Positions 1 to 10,452 of a stretch of DNA of 64,000 nucleotides are shown piece by piece. Source of the stretch: Chloroflexota bacterium (lineage in GTDB: Bacteria > Chloroflexota > Anaerolineae > Aggregatilineales > Phototrophicaceae). How positions within the stretch are numbered: the first letter of the stretch is position 1; each line of letters begins with the position of its first letter. The DNA is taken from positions 62,001 to 126,000 of the forward strand of contig JAPOVL010000041.1 in NCBI GenBank assembly GCA_026708115.1, written 5' to 3'. The translations under genes and the position numbers were made by a program. The notes under the pieces were generated by a model. That model searched no databases. It saw nothing but the letters and a program-made list of their open reading frames with translations, and was not told the DNA's origin.

Positions 1-387
1 GTGGGCGACTTGCCGATGGCATGCGCCGCGACCTGCTCGGCGAGCGTGCGGGTGCAGGAGATGGCGATGGAAGCAGCTGTGCATGGCGATGTAAGCCTGC
101 TCAAGCAAGCGATGCTGCACGATCCGCTGGTGGGCGCGGTTTGCAACCCGGAAGAAGTCTGGCAGATGACGGACGAGTTGCTGGTCGCGCAGGCCGAATG
201 GCTTCCGAATTACGCGACTGCGGAGATCGAAGCGGCGCGTCAACGCCTGGCTGACCATGAGGCGCGCGGCACGCGGGTGAACCTGTTGGATACGCAGGGC
301 GCCGCTCGCCTGCATACGCGCAGCGTGGAGGAATTGGCGAAAGACAAGGCGGCGCAGGAGACAGCGCGAACGTCAGATAAGGGCTAA
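1..387 (+). CDS. GH4-family glycosidase, C-terminal part (5' end outside window)
   Basis: This is the C-terminal end of a family 4 glycoside hydrolase (the NAD- and metal-dependent alpha-galactosidase/alpha-glucosidase/LplD group); the start lies before the window. About 128 residues remain, beginning with a GDLP-containing stretch, followed by a helical segment ending in DPL, then the pattern NPEEVWQMTDELLVAQAEWLP, which matches the usual helical C-terminus of this family. The NAD-binding and catalytic N-terminal parts are not visible, so substrate and anomer specificity cannot be read. It precedes an Opp-type transporter and araD/araA on the same strand, which fits a role in cleaving imported oligosaccharides. 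The GTG at base 1 is simply where the window begins. Confidence 0.75.
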   Translation: MGDLPMACAATCSASVRVQEMAMEAAVHGDVSLLKQAMLHDPLVGAVCNPEEVWQMTDELLVAQAEWLPNYATAEIEAARQRLADHEARGTRVNLLDTQGAARLHTRSVEELAKDKAAQETARTSDKG

Positions 388-516
388 GACGTCTGGTGAT
401 GGGGGAGCGCGTCAGGGACGAGTGGGGAAGACATTGGGCGCAAAAGGGAGCTTTGCGGTTGGTCCGCGCCCAAGACCGATCAAATAAGGCTTGTTTGAGC
501 ATCGGAAAGAACAAGG

Positions 517-576
517 ATGAGCGGGAGCAAGGGCGCGGAGCCGATTCTGGAAGTCCGCAATTTGAAGACGCATTTG
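517..576 (+). pseudogene. Truncated duplicate of the 5' end of the downstream ABC ATPase gene
   Basis: About 60 bases from ATG 517 nearly repeat the start of the ATPase gene at 737. Both encode GAEPIL(E/D)VRNLKTH after a short variable start, and both are preceded by CGGAAAGAAC. After the shared part the upstream copy runs into a C/G-rich hairpin repeat and loses coding character. It looks like a remnant left when an intergenic repeat entered the gene start, or a partial duplication of about 220 bp offset. No function is expected. Confidence 0.7.
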
Positions 577-680
577 GTCTACCCCACCCCCAGCCTGTCC
601 CCCCTCGGTCCCCCCGCTAAGCAGGGGGCGGAAACCCCGAAGCATCAGGGAGGGGAGCGCAGGGCGGCGAGTTTGAATTG
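577..680. repeat. C/G-rich hairpin repeat element
   Basis: A C-run/G-run element that can fold on itself (CCCCC at 611-615 with GGGGG at 624-628). Its text (CCCCACCCC..., GGGAGGGG) resembles the hairpin elements near 4050, 20540, 40020 and 52980, so it is probably a dispersed intergenic repeat. It separates the broken ATPase start at 517 from the intact gene at 737. Confidence 0.5.
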
Positions 681-736
681 TAGAACGAATCGACGCCTGT
701 TAATAGAGACTTGTAAACAGAAGCGGAAAGAACTTA

Positions 737-1759
737 ATGTACGCTAGCAGTGGCGCGGAGCCGATCCTGGACGTCCGCAATTTGAAGACGCATTTCTTCA
801 CCGACAAGGGTGTGGTGAAGGCGGTTAAGGGTGTGAGCTTCAGCCTGGCGAATGGAAAGACGCTGGGCATCGTCGGCGAAAGCGGCTGTGGCAAGAGCGT
901 CACGGCGCATTCGATCATGCAATTGATCAAGTCCCCGCCAGGCGAGATCGTCGAAGGCGAGATAGTCTTTCGCCGGCAAAAGCGCCGCGCCGAAACGATT
1001 GATATCGTCCAGCTCGACCCCAAGGGAGTGGAGATGCGCAGCATCCGCGGCGGCGAGATCTCGATGATCTTTCAAGAGCCGATGACCTCGTTGAATCCGC
1101 TGCATACGGTTGGCCGGCAGATCTCTGAAGTGGTGGAATTGCATCAGGGTCTCGGCAAAAAAGAGGCGCTGAAGGTGGCGATTGATATGCTAGACCGCGT
1201 GCGCATTGCGGATCCGCAGGAGCGGGTCAAACAGTATCCGCATCAATTAAGCGGTGGCATGCGCCAGCGCGTGATGATTGCCCTGGCGCTCTCGTGCAAT
1301 CCCTCGATATTGATCGCGGACGAGCCGACAACTGCCTTGGACGTCACGATTCAGGCGCAGATTATCGATCTGATGGAGCAATTGCAAGAGGATTTCGGTT
1401 CGTCGATTATCATCATCACGCACAATTTGGGCGTGGTATCGCAAATGGCGGATTTTGTGGCGGTGATGTATTTCGGGCGCGTGGTCGAGTATGGCACGGC
1501 TGTCGATATATTCCGGAATCCGCAACATCCGTACACAGTTGGATTATTGCAGTCGATACCGGTTTTGGGACGGCGCAAGGATGTCTTGGTGCCGATCGAG
1601 GGGATTGTGCCCAATGCCATCGCAGATATCCCGGGCTGCGCCTTTGCCGACCGCTGCCCGCATGTGATGGAGAAATGTCGTCAGCATTTGCCGCCGGCCA
1701 CGACCGTCGATGGCGCGCATCAGGTCGCGTGCTGGCTTCATGAGCCGGTCGGCGCGTAA
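737..1759 (+). CDS. Opp/Dpp-type ABC transporter ATP-binding protein (OppD-like)
   Basis: Cytoplasmic ATPase of an oligopeptide/oligosaccharide-type ABC importer, 340 residues, the normal size. Visible motifs in order: Walker A GESGCGKS (about residues 47-54), signature LSGGMRQRV, Walker [13 protein letters not shown], the switch histidine in ITHNLGVV, and the C-terminal cysteine-containing oligopeptide-transporter extension (CAFADRCP...C...C) typical of OppD/DppD. It pairs with the OppF-like ATPase at 6456; together they power the permeases at 4231 and 5247. It is the first intact gene of the transporter set, and its 5' end is duplicated upstream at 517. The ATG at 737 is supported by homology of the encoded start; the ribosome site (GGAAAG) is only moderate. 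Confidence 0.92.
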   Translation: MYASSGAEPILDVRNLKTHFFTDKGVVKAVKGVSFSLANGKTLGIVGESGCGKSVTAHSIMQLIKSPPGEIVEGEIVFRRQKRRAETIDIVQLDPKGVEMRSIRGGEISMIFQEPMTSLNPLHTVGRQISEVVELHQGLGKKEALKVAIDMLDRVRIADPQERVKQYPHQLSGGMRQRVMIALALSCNPSILIADEPTTALDVTIQAQIIDLMEQLQEDFGSSIIIITHNLGVVSQMADFVAVMYFGRVVEYGTAVDIFRNPQHPYTVGLLQSIPVLGRRKDVLVPIEGIVPNAIADIPGCAFADRCPHVMEKCRQHLPPATTVDGAHQVACWLHEPVGA

Positions 1760-1905
1760 CCGACGAGACTGACGCTGCGGATTGCGCAACGCATTGAGAT
1801 TGGCGCAAGGCGCGCAATCTGCGCTTAACAAGCCTGAGTGAATTAACCTGCCAGCAGCAAGGCCGGCGGGATAGTTCTTTAACGAACAATTATGGAGGAG
1901 GATCG

Positions 1906-3984
1906 ATGAGATTTTCAGCACTAATTCGTCTGTTGCTGGTTTCAGCCCTGGCGCTGACAGCAGTGGGAGCCGGCTTCGCGCAGATGGGCGAAGTGGCCGA
2001 CCCGGTACCGTATCCCGAGGGCGTGCAAATCGGCGAGAACCCGATAGTCACGTTTTCTTTGGATGAGATGCTTGTTTACAAGGCGCTGGATTCCTATAGC
2101 GAACCGGCCTGGGTGACGGCGCTGGTCGAAGCCGGGGAATTGCCGCCGGTTGAAGAGCGCCTGCCCGAGAATCCGCAGGTTATCCTGGAATCGGGCATGT
2201 CGACGGGTCCTGGCGTTTATGGCGGCGTATGGCGCGATTTCTCGGCGGTACCGACTGCCGGTTGGAACTTGTGCGCCCGTCAAACGCAAGGTTGGTTCGG
2301 CATCAACTATATCTATGGCGAGTCGCTGGTCAAGTCGGGCCCGATGTTCCTGCGCCACGACAACCTGGAGCCGCTGCCGAACCTGGCCACGGACTGGGCG
2401 TGGAGCGAAGATGGCACGCAGTTGGTCATGAACATCATTCGCGGCGCCAAATGGTCGGACGGCCATGCCTTCGGCGTTCATGACATCATGTTCACCTGGG
2501 AACACATCATCCTGGACGAGAACGTCAATTCCTGGACGAACCGGTCCACCTGGCAGATCAATGGCGAGGACATCATGCTGGAGCAGACGGGCGATGACCA
2601 GGTCACCTGGACCTTCCCGGAAGCCTATCCCGTTCAGTTGCTCTTCAAGATGGACTTCCTGGACTTCAACATTTGCGCCGAGCATATCTATGCGCCCATG
2701 CACCCGGCGGTTAATGAAGAATCCGACTATGACACCTTCGAGACCTTCCAGGTACAGGACGATTTGCCCGTCCCGACCATGGGTCCCTGGGTGGCTGTCG
2801 ATTACCAGATTGACGAGTTCATGGTACACCGCCGGAACCCGTATTACTGGAAGGTCGACGAGCAGGGCCACCAACTGCCCTACATTGAAGAAGTAACGTT
2901 CGAAAAAGGACCGAGCGGCATCGGCCGTACCCTGGGTACGCTGGCGGGGTCGATCGATCACACCAACCTCGAGAACCCCAGCACCTATGTAGAAGCGATC
3001 ACGCGTTCGCAAGAGGATGACGCGCACTTCTATATCGAGTGGGGTCCCGAGACCTTGGCATTCGATATCGAGTTCAATCTGTCGTCGTCGCTTGGCGTCC
3101 AGGATGAGCGCGATCAGGCCTTGCGCGATCTCTTCCGCGATCAGCGATTCCGCCGCGCGGTACAACACGCGGTTGACGGCGACGGCGTTGGCCAAGCGGT
3201 CATTCGCGGTCCCTTCATGCGCGCCTTCGCCAGTGGCTTGACGCCGGGCTCGCCTTACTTCGATATCAGCAGCGTGGTCTATTACCCGTACTCGCCCGAT
3301 TCGGCGAGCGCGTTGCTGGCCGAGATCGGTTTTGAAGACAGCGATGGCGACGGCATCCTCAACTGGACCGACGGTCCGCTGGCAGGGGACAATTTGGTCG
3401 TCGTGCTGGATACCAGCGTAGCTGCCGAAGCGACGGGCCAGATCGGCGATGCCTTTGTGCTGCTGATGCAGGAAGTTGGCGTTCAGGTCAATCTGCGTCC
3501 GCTGCAGGGCCCGGCGTCGAACGACGCGATCACCACCGGCACTTGGGAAATGCGCGTTGACCGTATCGGTCAGGAGTACACCACGTCCTTCACGCGCTGC
3601 CAGGACCTGGGACCGGTCACCGATATCACGCCCGATTTCCACCGGGCCGATGGCGGCAGCCGCGACTTGCTGGACTTCGAGGCGGAGCTCATTGAGGTGG
3701 TCAACGCCTTCTGCCTGGAGCCGGATTTTGACGCGCGCAAGGAGTTGATGTTCCGTTACAACCAACTCTTCACCGAGAATGTCTACAAAGTCGGTGGCGT
3801 GGTAGGGCGTTACGGCTTGGCTTTGGCGAAGCGCTTCAACAACATTCCGGTTGGCGCGCCGCCCTTCTTCTATCAGTGGACCTGGGGCAATGTGATTCCG
3901 GAAGCTGTTTGGGTCAATCCGGATGAGCAGATCGCCGAGATCTTCCCGGGTACGCTGCCGGATTACGGCATGGATGGCATGTAG
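1906..3984 (+). CDS. Extracellular solute-binding protein, family 5 (long form)
   Basis: Secreted ligand-binding component of the importer. An N-terminal signal peptide (MRFSALIRLLLVSALALTA, predicted cleavage after GFAQ) is followed by a family-5 (SBP_bac_5) fold, recognisable from WAWSEDGTQL, KWSDGHAF and the RRAVQHAVD segment. At 692 residues it is 120-170 residues longer than the other binding proteins in this window (528-540). In Thermotogales and related groups such long members commonly bind oligosaccharides, not peptides; with GH4, araD and araA alongside, I infer an oligosaccharide ligand. A strong ribosome site GGAGGAGG sits just upstream of ATG 1906. A stem-loop at 4057-4082 separates it from the permease gene. 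Confidence 0.9.
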   Translation: MRFSALIRLLLVSALALTAVGAGFAQMGEVADPVPYPEGVQIGENPIVTFSLDEMLVYKALDSYSEPAWVTALVEAGELPPVEERLPENPQVILESGMSTGPGVYGGVWRDFSAVPTAGWNLCARQTQGWFGINYIYGESLVKSGPMFLRHDNLEPLPNLATDWAWSEDGTQLVMNIIRGAKWSDGHAFGVHDIMFTWEHIILDENVNSWTNRSTWQINGEDIMLEQTGDDQVTWTFPEAYPVQLLFKMDFLDFNICAEHIYAPMHPAVNEESDYDTFETFQVQDDLPVPTMGPWVAVDYQIDEFMVHRRNPYYWKVDEQGHQLPYIEEVTFEKGPSGIGRTLGTLAGSIDHTNLENPSTYVEAITRSQEDDAHFYIEWGPETLAFDIEFNLSSSLGVQDERDQALRDLFRDQRFRRAVQHAVDGDGVGQAVIRGPFMRAFASGLTPGSPYFDISSVVYYPYSPDSASALLAEIGFEDSDGDGILNWTDGPLAGDNLVVVLDTSVAAEATGQIGDAFVLLMQEVGVQVNLRPLQGPASNDAITTGTWEMRVDRIGQEYTTSFTRCQDLGPVTDITPDFHRADGGSRDLLDFEAELIEVVNAFCLEPDFDARKELMFRYNQLFTENVYKVGGVVGRYGLALAKRFNNIPVGAPPFFYQWTWGNVIPEAVWVNPDEQIAEIFPGTLPDYGMDGM

Positions 3985-4056
3985 GCTGCTGACTTAGCAG
4001 GCATAAAGGTGGTCGGCGGGCTGGCGGCTTCGGCAACTGGTCTGCCCCACCCTCGG

Positions 4057-4082
4057 CCCCTCCTCATCACAATGGGGAGGGG
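4057..4082 (+). repeat. Stem-loop between binding-protein and permease genes
   Basis: CCCCTCC (4057-4063) can pair with GGAGGGG (4076-4082) across a 12-base loop, in the 246-base gap after the binding-protein gene. No T-run follows, so it is not a standard terminator. Similar hairpins occupy the same position in the other three importer operons, so it may protect or partly terminate the message and raise binding-protein output over permease. Confidence 0.5.
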
Positions 4083-4230
4083 TGACTTTCTTGGCGAGCA
4101 AGCGCGATAGGGCAGTTATTACAGGTATTGGAAGGTCCGCAGTTCGGCTTTTTTGCCTCTCGCGGCAAATAGATTTATACTTGGCAGCGTCATCTCGCAG
4201 CTCCAATGGTTGACTAGAGGGTCAACAGCC

Positions 4231-5229
4231 ATGCTCCGATTCGTTGTACAGCGCCTTTTGTCTTCCATTCTCATTTTGATCATCATCACAATCGTGGCAT
4301 TCACGATTATTCAGATTCCCCCAGGCGATTTTGCCGATGTCTACAAGCAAGAATTGATTGCCCTGGGCGGCGCTTCGGAAGAAGAGGCGGAAGAAGCGGC
4401 CAACCGATTGCGGGACAAATACGGCTTGCTCGATCCGCTGCCGATTCAGTACATCAAATGGCTGGGCGCGATCGTCTTGCGGGGCGATTTTGGCTGGTCG
4501 TTTTCGCAGCGGGTTGATGTGAGCCAGTTGCTGGCGCAGCGCCTGCCGCGCACGATCTGGATCGCGCTATCGGCGCATGCCATCTCGTCGCTGGTCGGGA
4601 TTGCCTTGGGCATTTATGTGGCCAACCGGCAATATAGCTTTGCGGACAATACCGCCGCGACTTTCGCATTCTTCGCCACCTCGATACCGCGTTTTTCCCT
4701 GGCTTTGATCGTGGTGTATTTCTTGGCTTTTGGCCTGGGATGGGAGCACGTCTCGTCGCTGCAATCGCCTGAATATCGTTACGCGCCCTGGTCGATCGAG
4801 AAGGCCATCGATCTGCTCAAGCATGTGGGTCCGGTGATATTGATTGCCGGCTTGGGCGGGGTGGCGCGGAATATGCGGGTGATGCGCGGCAACCTGCTGG
4901 ATGTGCTGAACCAGCAATACGTAACGACGGCGCGTTTGAAGGGATTGCAGGAAAGCCGCGTGATCAACCGGCACGCGGTACCCAATGCCTTGCATCCGAT
5001 TATCGCTTATCAGGGCACGGTGCTGCCCTATATGTTTCAGGGCGAACTGGAAGCGGCGATCGTTTTCGGCTTGCCGACGATCGCGCCGATGTTCGCCGAG
5101 GCGCTGCTGAAACAGGATGTGTATTTGTCGGGCAGTGTGATGTTATTGTATGGCATTTTGCTGATCGCGGGCAATTTCATCGCCGATATGGCGTTGGGAA
5201 TCCTGGATCCGCGGATCTCCTATAGCTAG
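4231..5229 (+). CDS. ABC transporter permease (OppB/DppB-like)
   Basis: Inner-membrane permease of 332 residues with the N-terminal hydrophobic segment of the family ([20 protein letters not shown]), a large loop after helix 1, and the cytoplasmic EAA-type coupling motif ([22 protein letters not shown]) that docks the ATPase. An in-frame open frame extends to 4153, but the 26 extra residues are not family-like, so ATG 4231 is preferred; a weak GAGGG lies upstream. It forms the channel with the permease at 5247. It differs from typical DppB by a long segment between helices ([20 protein letters not shown]). Confidence 0.88.
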   Translation: MLRFVVQRLLSSILILIIITIVAFTIIQIPPGDFADVYKQELIALGGASEEEAEEAANRLRDKYGLLDPLPIQYIKWLGAIVLRGDFGWSFSQRVDVSQLLAQRLPRTIWIALSAHAISSLVGIALGIYVANRQYSFADNTAATFAFFATSIPRFSLALIVVYFLAFGLGWEHVSSLQSPEYRYAPWSIEKAIDLLKHVGPVILIAGLGGVARNMRVMRGNLLDVLNQQYVTTARLKGLQESRVINRHAVPNALHPIIAYQGTVLPYMFQGELEAAIVFGLPTIAPMFAEALLKQDVYLSGSVMLLYGILLIAGNFIADMALGILDPRISYS

Positions 5230-5246
5230 ACAATAAGGTTGGCGCG

Positions 5247-6383
<1,137 letters not shown>

Positions 6384-6455
6384 TTGGAGGCGGCAAGCTC
6401 CACTTCAAGCCCAGTGCCGAGTCAGGAGGGGCTAGAAGGCGGAGAGGCCAATAGT

Positions 6456-7464
<1,009 letters not shown>

Positions 7465-7472
<8 letters not shown>

Positions 7473-7944
7473 CCCCGCAGAATCCCCTGGCGCCCGTGTC
7501 CAGAACAATACCGATCCATCCGGTCGAGGAAGGCAACCTGAGGCCTTGGAGACAGTATCGAAAGCAGGACGCTTCTTCGCCGTTTTGGCGTATATCGTTC
7601 CCGTCCTGGGCGGCCTGGTCGGCCTAGCGCTTGACGGACGCAATCCGCTGACGCAGAATCACGCGCGGCAGAGCATCGCCGCTGTTGTGGCTTTGATCTT
7701 GAGTTTTTTGCTGTGGGCCGTGGTCGGATACCTGATCGGTCTGGTTCCCATCGCGGGTCCGATTGTTTCCATATCGCTGTTTTCGCTGGTGGTAGCGATG
7801 CTGATCTTTATGGCGATCAATTGGATTATCAGCCTGCTGGTGGCCTTGCGCGGTCAAGAACGGACGATTCCCTTCGCCAACCGGATCATCAACCGCGTCT
7901 TCGCGGACGATCGCAAGGCGACGTCCCGCAACACGACAGGTTAA
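7465..7944 (+). CDS. Small integral membrane protein, DUF4870-like
   Basis: A 159-residue protein with a polar, disordered N-terminus (about 30 residues) followed by hydrophobic segments: [20 protein letters not shown], then about three helices running through [35 protein letters not shown] and [20 protein letters not shown]. The NHARQSI motif after helix 1 resembles DUF4870/Tic20-like small membrane proteins, whose function is unknown. The start overlaps the ATPase stop by eight bases and has AAGGAG upstream, so it is translationally coupled to the transporter operon. A link to transport is only inferred from position. Confidence 0.7.
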
Positions 7945-7957
7945 AAGAACAACAGCG

Positions 7958-8611
7958 ATGTTATTGCCGCAACTGCGCGAAGAAGTACACCGGCTGCATG
8001 CCGAATTGCCCAAGAACAATCTGGTAGCCTGGACCAGCGGTAATATCAGCGCCCGCGATCCCGACAGCGATCTGGTGGTGATCAAACCGAGCGGCCTGCT
8101 CTTCGAGGATTTAAGGCCGGAAAACATGGTGGTCACGGATTTACAGGGGCGCGTGGTTCAAGGCGATCTCAGTCCGTCGTCAGACACCGCGTCTCATTGC
8201 TTCATTTATCGACACATGCCGTCGGTCAATAGCGTGGCGCACACGCATTCGCGCTTTGCCACAGCCTTTTCGGTGGTTGGAGAGCCGATCCCCTGCGTGA
8301 CGACAGCGATGGCGGACGAATTCGGGGGCGAGATTCCCTGCTGCGGCTTTTGCTTGATCGGCGGCGAGGAGATTGGCAAGCTGGTGGTAGACATGTTGAC
8401 CGGACATCGCAGTCCGGCGGCGCTGCTGCAGAATCACGGCGTCTTCGCGATTGGCGACAGCGCCGAAGCGGCAGTCAAGGCGGCAGTGATGACCGAGGAC
8501 AATGCCGCGATCGTGTGGACGGCGCGTCAACTGGGTAAGGTGATGACGATTCCGCAAGACGATATCGACAGACTTCATGAACGCTATCAGAATGTCTATG
8601 GACAGCGGTAA
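7958..8611 (+). CDS. araD: Class II aldolase, probable L-ribulose-5-phosphate 4-epimerase
   Basis: Zinc-dependent class II aldolase/epimerase of 217 residues. It carries the family signatures SGNISAR (phosphate binding), KPSG, SSDTASH, the metal pair HTHS, and the third histidine in LLQNHGVF. The immediate neighbour is an L-arabinose isomerase, so the likely reaction is L-ribulose-5-phosphate to D-xylulose-5-phosphate in the cytoplasm. Related fuculose- and rhamnulose-phosphate aldolases share the fold, so the exact specificity rests on context. No araB-type ribulokinase is visible here; it would have to be elsewhere. The start lies 13 bases after the membrane-protein gene. Confidence 0.85.
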   Translation: MLLPQLREEVHRLHAELPKNNLVAWTSGNISARDPDSDLVVIKPSGLLFEDLRPENMVVTDLQGRVVQGDLSPSSDTASHCFIYRHMPSVNSVAHTHSRFATAFSVVGEPIPCVTTAMADEFGGEIPCCGFCLIGGEEIGKLVVDMLTGHRSPAALLQNHGVFAIGDSAEAAVKAAVMTEDNAAIVWTARQLGKVMTIPQDDIDRLHERYQNVYGQR

Positions 8612-8663
8612 ACAGTCACCTAAAGAGGCGCAGAGGATTAGGTTCGGCTAAAGGGAACGAGCA

Positions 8664-10163
8664 ATGGCACTAAGCGATTATCAGATCTGGTTTTTGACCG
8701 GCAGTCAGCATTTGTATGGGTCGGAAGCGATAGAGCAGGTCGGCGAGCATTCGCGGGAGATCGCGGGATTCTTAAACACGGCAGCCGCCGTGCCTGTGGA
8801 AATCGTCTATAAGCCGGTGCTGACCACGGCGGAAGAGATCTACGCTATTTGCAGCGCGGCGGACAATGATGCAACTTGCGTCGGCGTGATCGCCTGGATG
8901 CACACATTTTCGCCAGCCAAGAACTGGATTGCTGGATTGACGGCGCTGCGTAAGCCGCTGCTACACTTGCACACGCAGTATAACCGCGATATCCCCTGGG
9001 CCGAGATCGATATGGACTTCATGAATCTCAACCAGGCGGCGCATGGCGACCGCGAATTCGGCCACATGATGAGCCGGCTGCGGATGCGGCGCAAGGTGGT
9101 TGTTGGGCATTGGCGCGACGGAGCCGTGCAGGGGCAAATCGGCATCTGGACGCGGGCAGCCGCGGCCTGGCAGGAAACGCGCTCGATGAAAGTGGCCAGG
9201 ATTGGCGATAATATGCGCGCGGTGGCGGTGACCGAAGGGGACAAGGTTGCGGCGCAGACGCAATTCGGATATCAGGTAAACGGATACGGCGTCGGCGACC
9301 TGGCCGCGGTTGTCAATCAAGTGAGCGACGGGGAAATTGACGCGTTGGTCACAGAATACGAGATGGCCTATCGTATGAACGCCGATCTGCGAAAAGGCGG
9401 CGATCGTCACGAGCCAGTCAGGGAGGCGGCGCGGATCGAAATTGGCTTAGCACAGTTCCTGCAGGATAGCGGTTTTGACGCCTTCACGACGACCTTTGAA
9501 GATTTGCACGGTCTGGCGCAATTGCCGGGCTTGGCGGTGCAACGGCTGATGAAGGCGGGATATGGTTTCGGCGCCGAGGGCGATTGGAAGACGGCGGCGC
9601 TGCTGCGGTCGTTGAAGGTGATGGCGCAAGGGCTGGAAGGCGGCACCTCCTTCATGGAAGATTACACCTATCACCTCCATCCGGGCAATATGGCGGTGTT
9701 GGGCGCGCATATGCTGGAGATTTGTCCGACGATCGCGGCTGCTCAAGCGAGCCTTGAAGTGCATCCGCTGGGCATCGGCGGCAAAGCCGACCCGGCGCGA
9801 CTGGTTTTCAATACGGCGGCCGGGACCGCACTAAACGCCTCGCTGATTGACCTGGGCGATCGCTTTCGCGTGATCGTCAACACGGTGGATGTGATCGAGC
9901 CTGAGGCGCCACTGCCCAAATTGCCGGTGGCGCGGGCGCTGTGGACGCCACATCCCAACTTGAAAGTCGGCGCGAGCGCCTGGATTTATGCCGGCGGCGC
10001 GCACCATACGGTTTTCAGCCAGGCTTTGAGCGCCGAACACATCTACGACTTCAGCGAGATGGCCGGCGTCGAGTACGTGCAGATCGACAAGACGACGGAC
10101 TTGCGCGCATTGAAGAACGAATTGCGCTGGAATGACGCGGCCTACAAGTTAGCCTCTTTGTAA
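8664..10163 (+). CDS. araA: L-arabinose isomerase
   Basis: Cytoplasmic metal-dependent isomerase converting L-arabinose to L-ribulose. At 499 residues it is full length for AraA. Recognisable: N-terminal IWFLTGSQHLYG, the catalytic-site glutamates in FGAEGDWKTAALLR and SFMEDYTYHL, and the metal histidines in GAHMLEICP and GGAHHTVFSQAL, in the order found in E. coli AraA. It follows araD by 52 bases and probably ends the sugar operon that starts with the GH4 glycosidase and the Opp-type importer. Confidence 0.96.
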   Translation: MALSDYQIWFLTGSQHLYGSEAIEQVGEHSREIAGFLNTAAAVPVEIVYKPVLTTAEEIYAICSAADNDATCVGVIAWMHTFSPAKNWIAGLTALRKPLLHLHTQYNRDIPWAEIDMDFMNLNQAAHGDREFGHMMSRLRMRRKVVVGHWRDGAVQGQIGIWTRAAAAWQETRSMKVARIGDNMRAVAVTEGDKVAAQTQFGYQVNGYGVGDLAAVVNQVSDGEIDALVTEYEMAYRMNADLRKGGDRHEPVREAARIEIGLAQFLQDSGFDAFTTTFEDLHGLAQLPGLAVQRLMKAGYGFGAEGDWKTAALLRSLKVMAQGLEGGTSFMEDYTYHLHPGNMAVLGAHMLEICPTIAAAQASLEVHPLGIGGKADPARLVFNTAAGTALNASLIDLGDRFRVIVNTVDVIEPEAPLPKLPVARALWTPHPNLKVGASAWIYAGGAHHTVFSQALSAEHIYDFSEMAGVEYVQIDKTTDLRALKNELRWNDAAYKLASL

Positions 10164-10334
10164 TTGTTGGGCGCGCTGGAAAATTGATAGGCACATACAC
10201 TCCCCAATAGTTTTGTCATGTATGCTATCTATAGCCCTTTTGGCGTCGTTATTGAGAGCCAAGGTCGTCGCCTTGGTGGATCTTAAAATTGTTCTCGGGA
10301 CTGTTCAGAAGACGTTTTGATGCGGCTCATGTAC

Positions 10335-10362
10335 TTGCCAAACGACGACGGTCTGTTATAAA
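10335..10362 (+). promoter_or_regulatory. Possible sigma70-type promoter for the permease-Usp gene
   Basis: TTGCCA (10335-10340), a 16-base spacer, and TATAAA (10357-10362), about 90 bases before the ATG at 10453. The 289-base gap otherwise shows no gene. Confidence 0.4.
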
Positions 10363-10452
10363 GTGGAATTTAGCGTCAATTTGTCGGTGGCTTGGTTCCA
10401 CGACTCAAGACCTGGTTGTACGCGCGCGTTTCACTAGTTGAGGATTAGACAA

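Noticed and set aside
1942..3765. A 607-codon open frame antisense to the long binding-protein gene
   Set aside because: The plus-strand gene has a strong ribosome site, signal peptide and family motifs; the antisense frame has no recognisable protein features and is a by-product of G+C-rich codon use.
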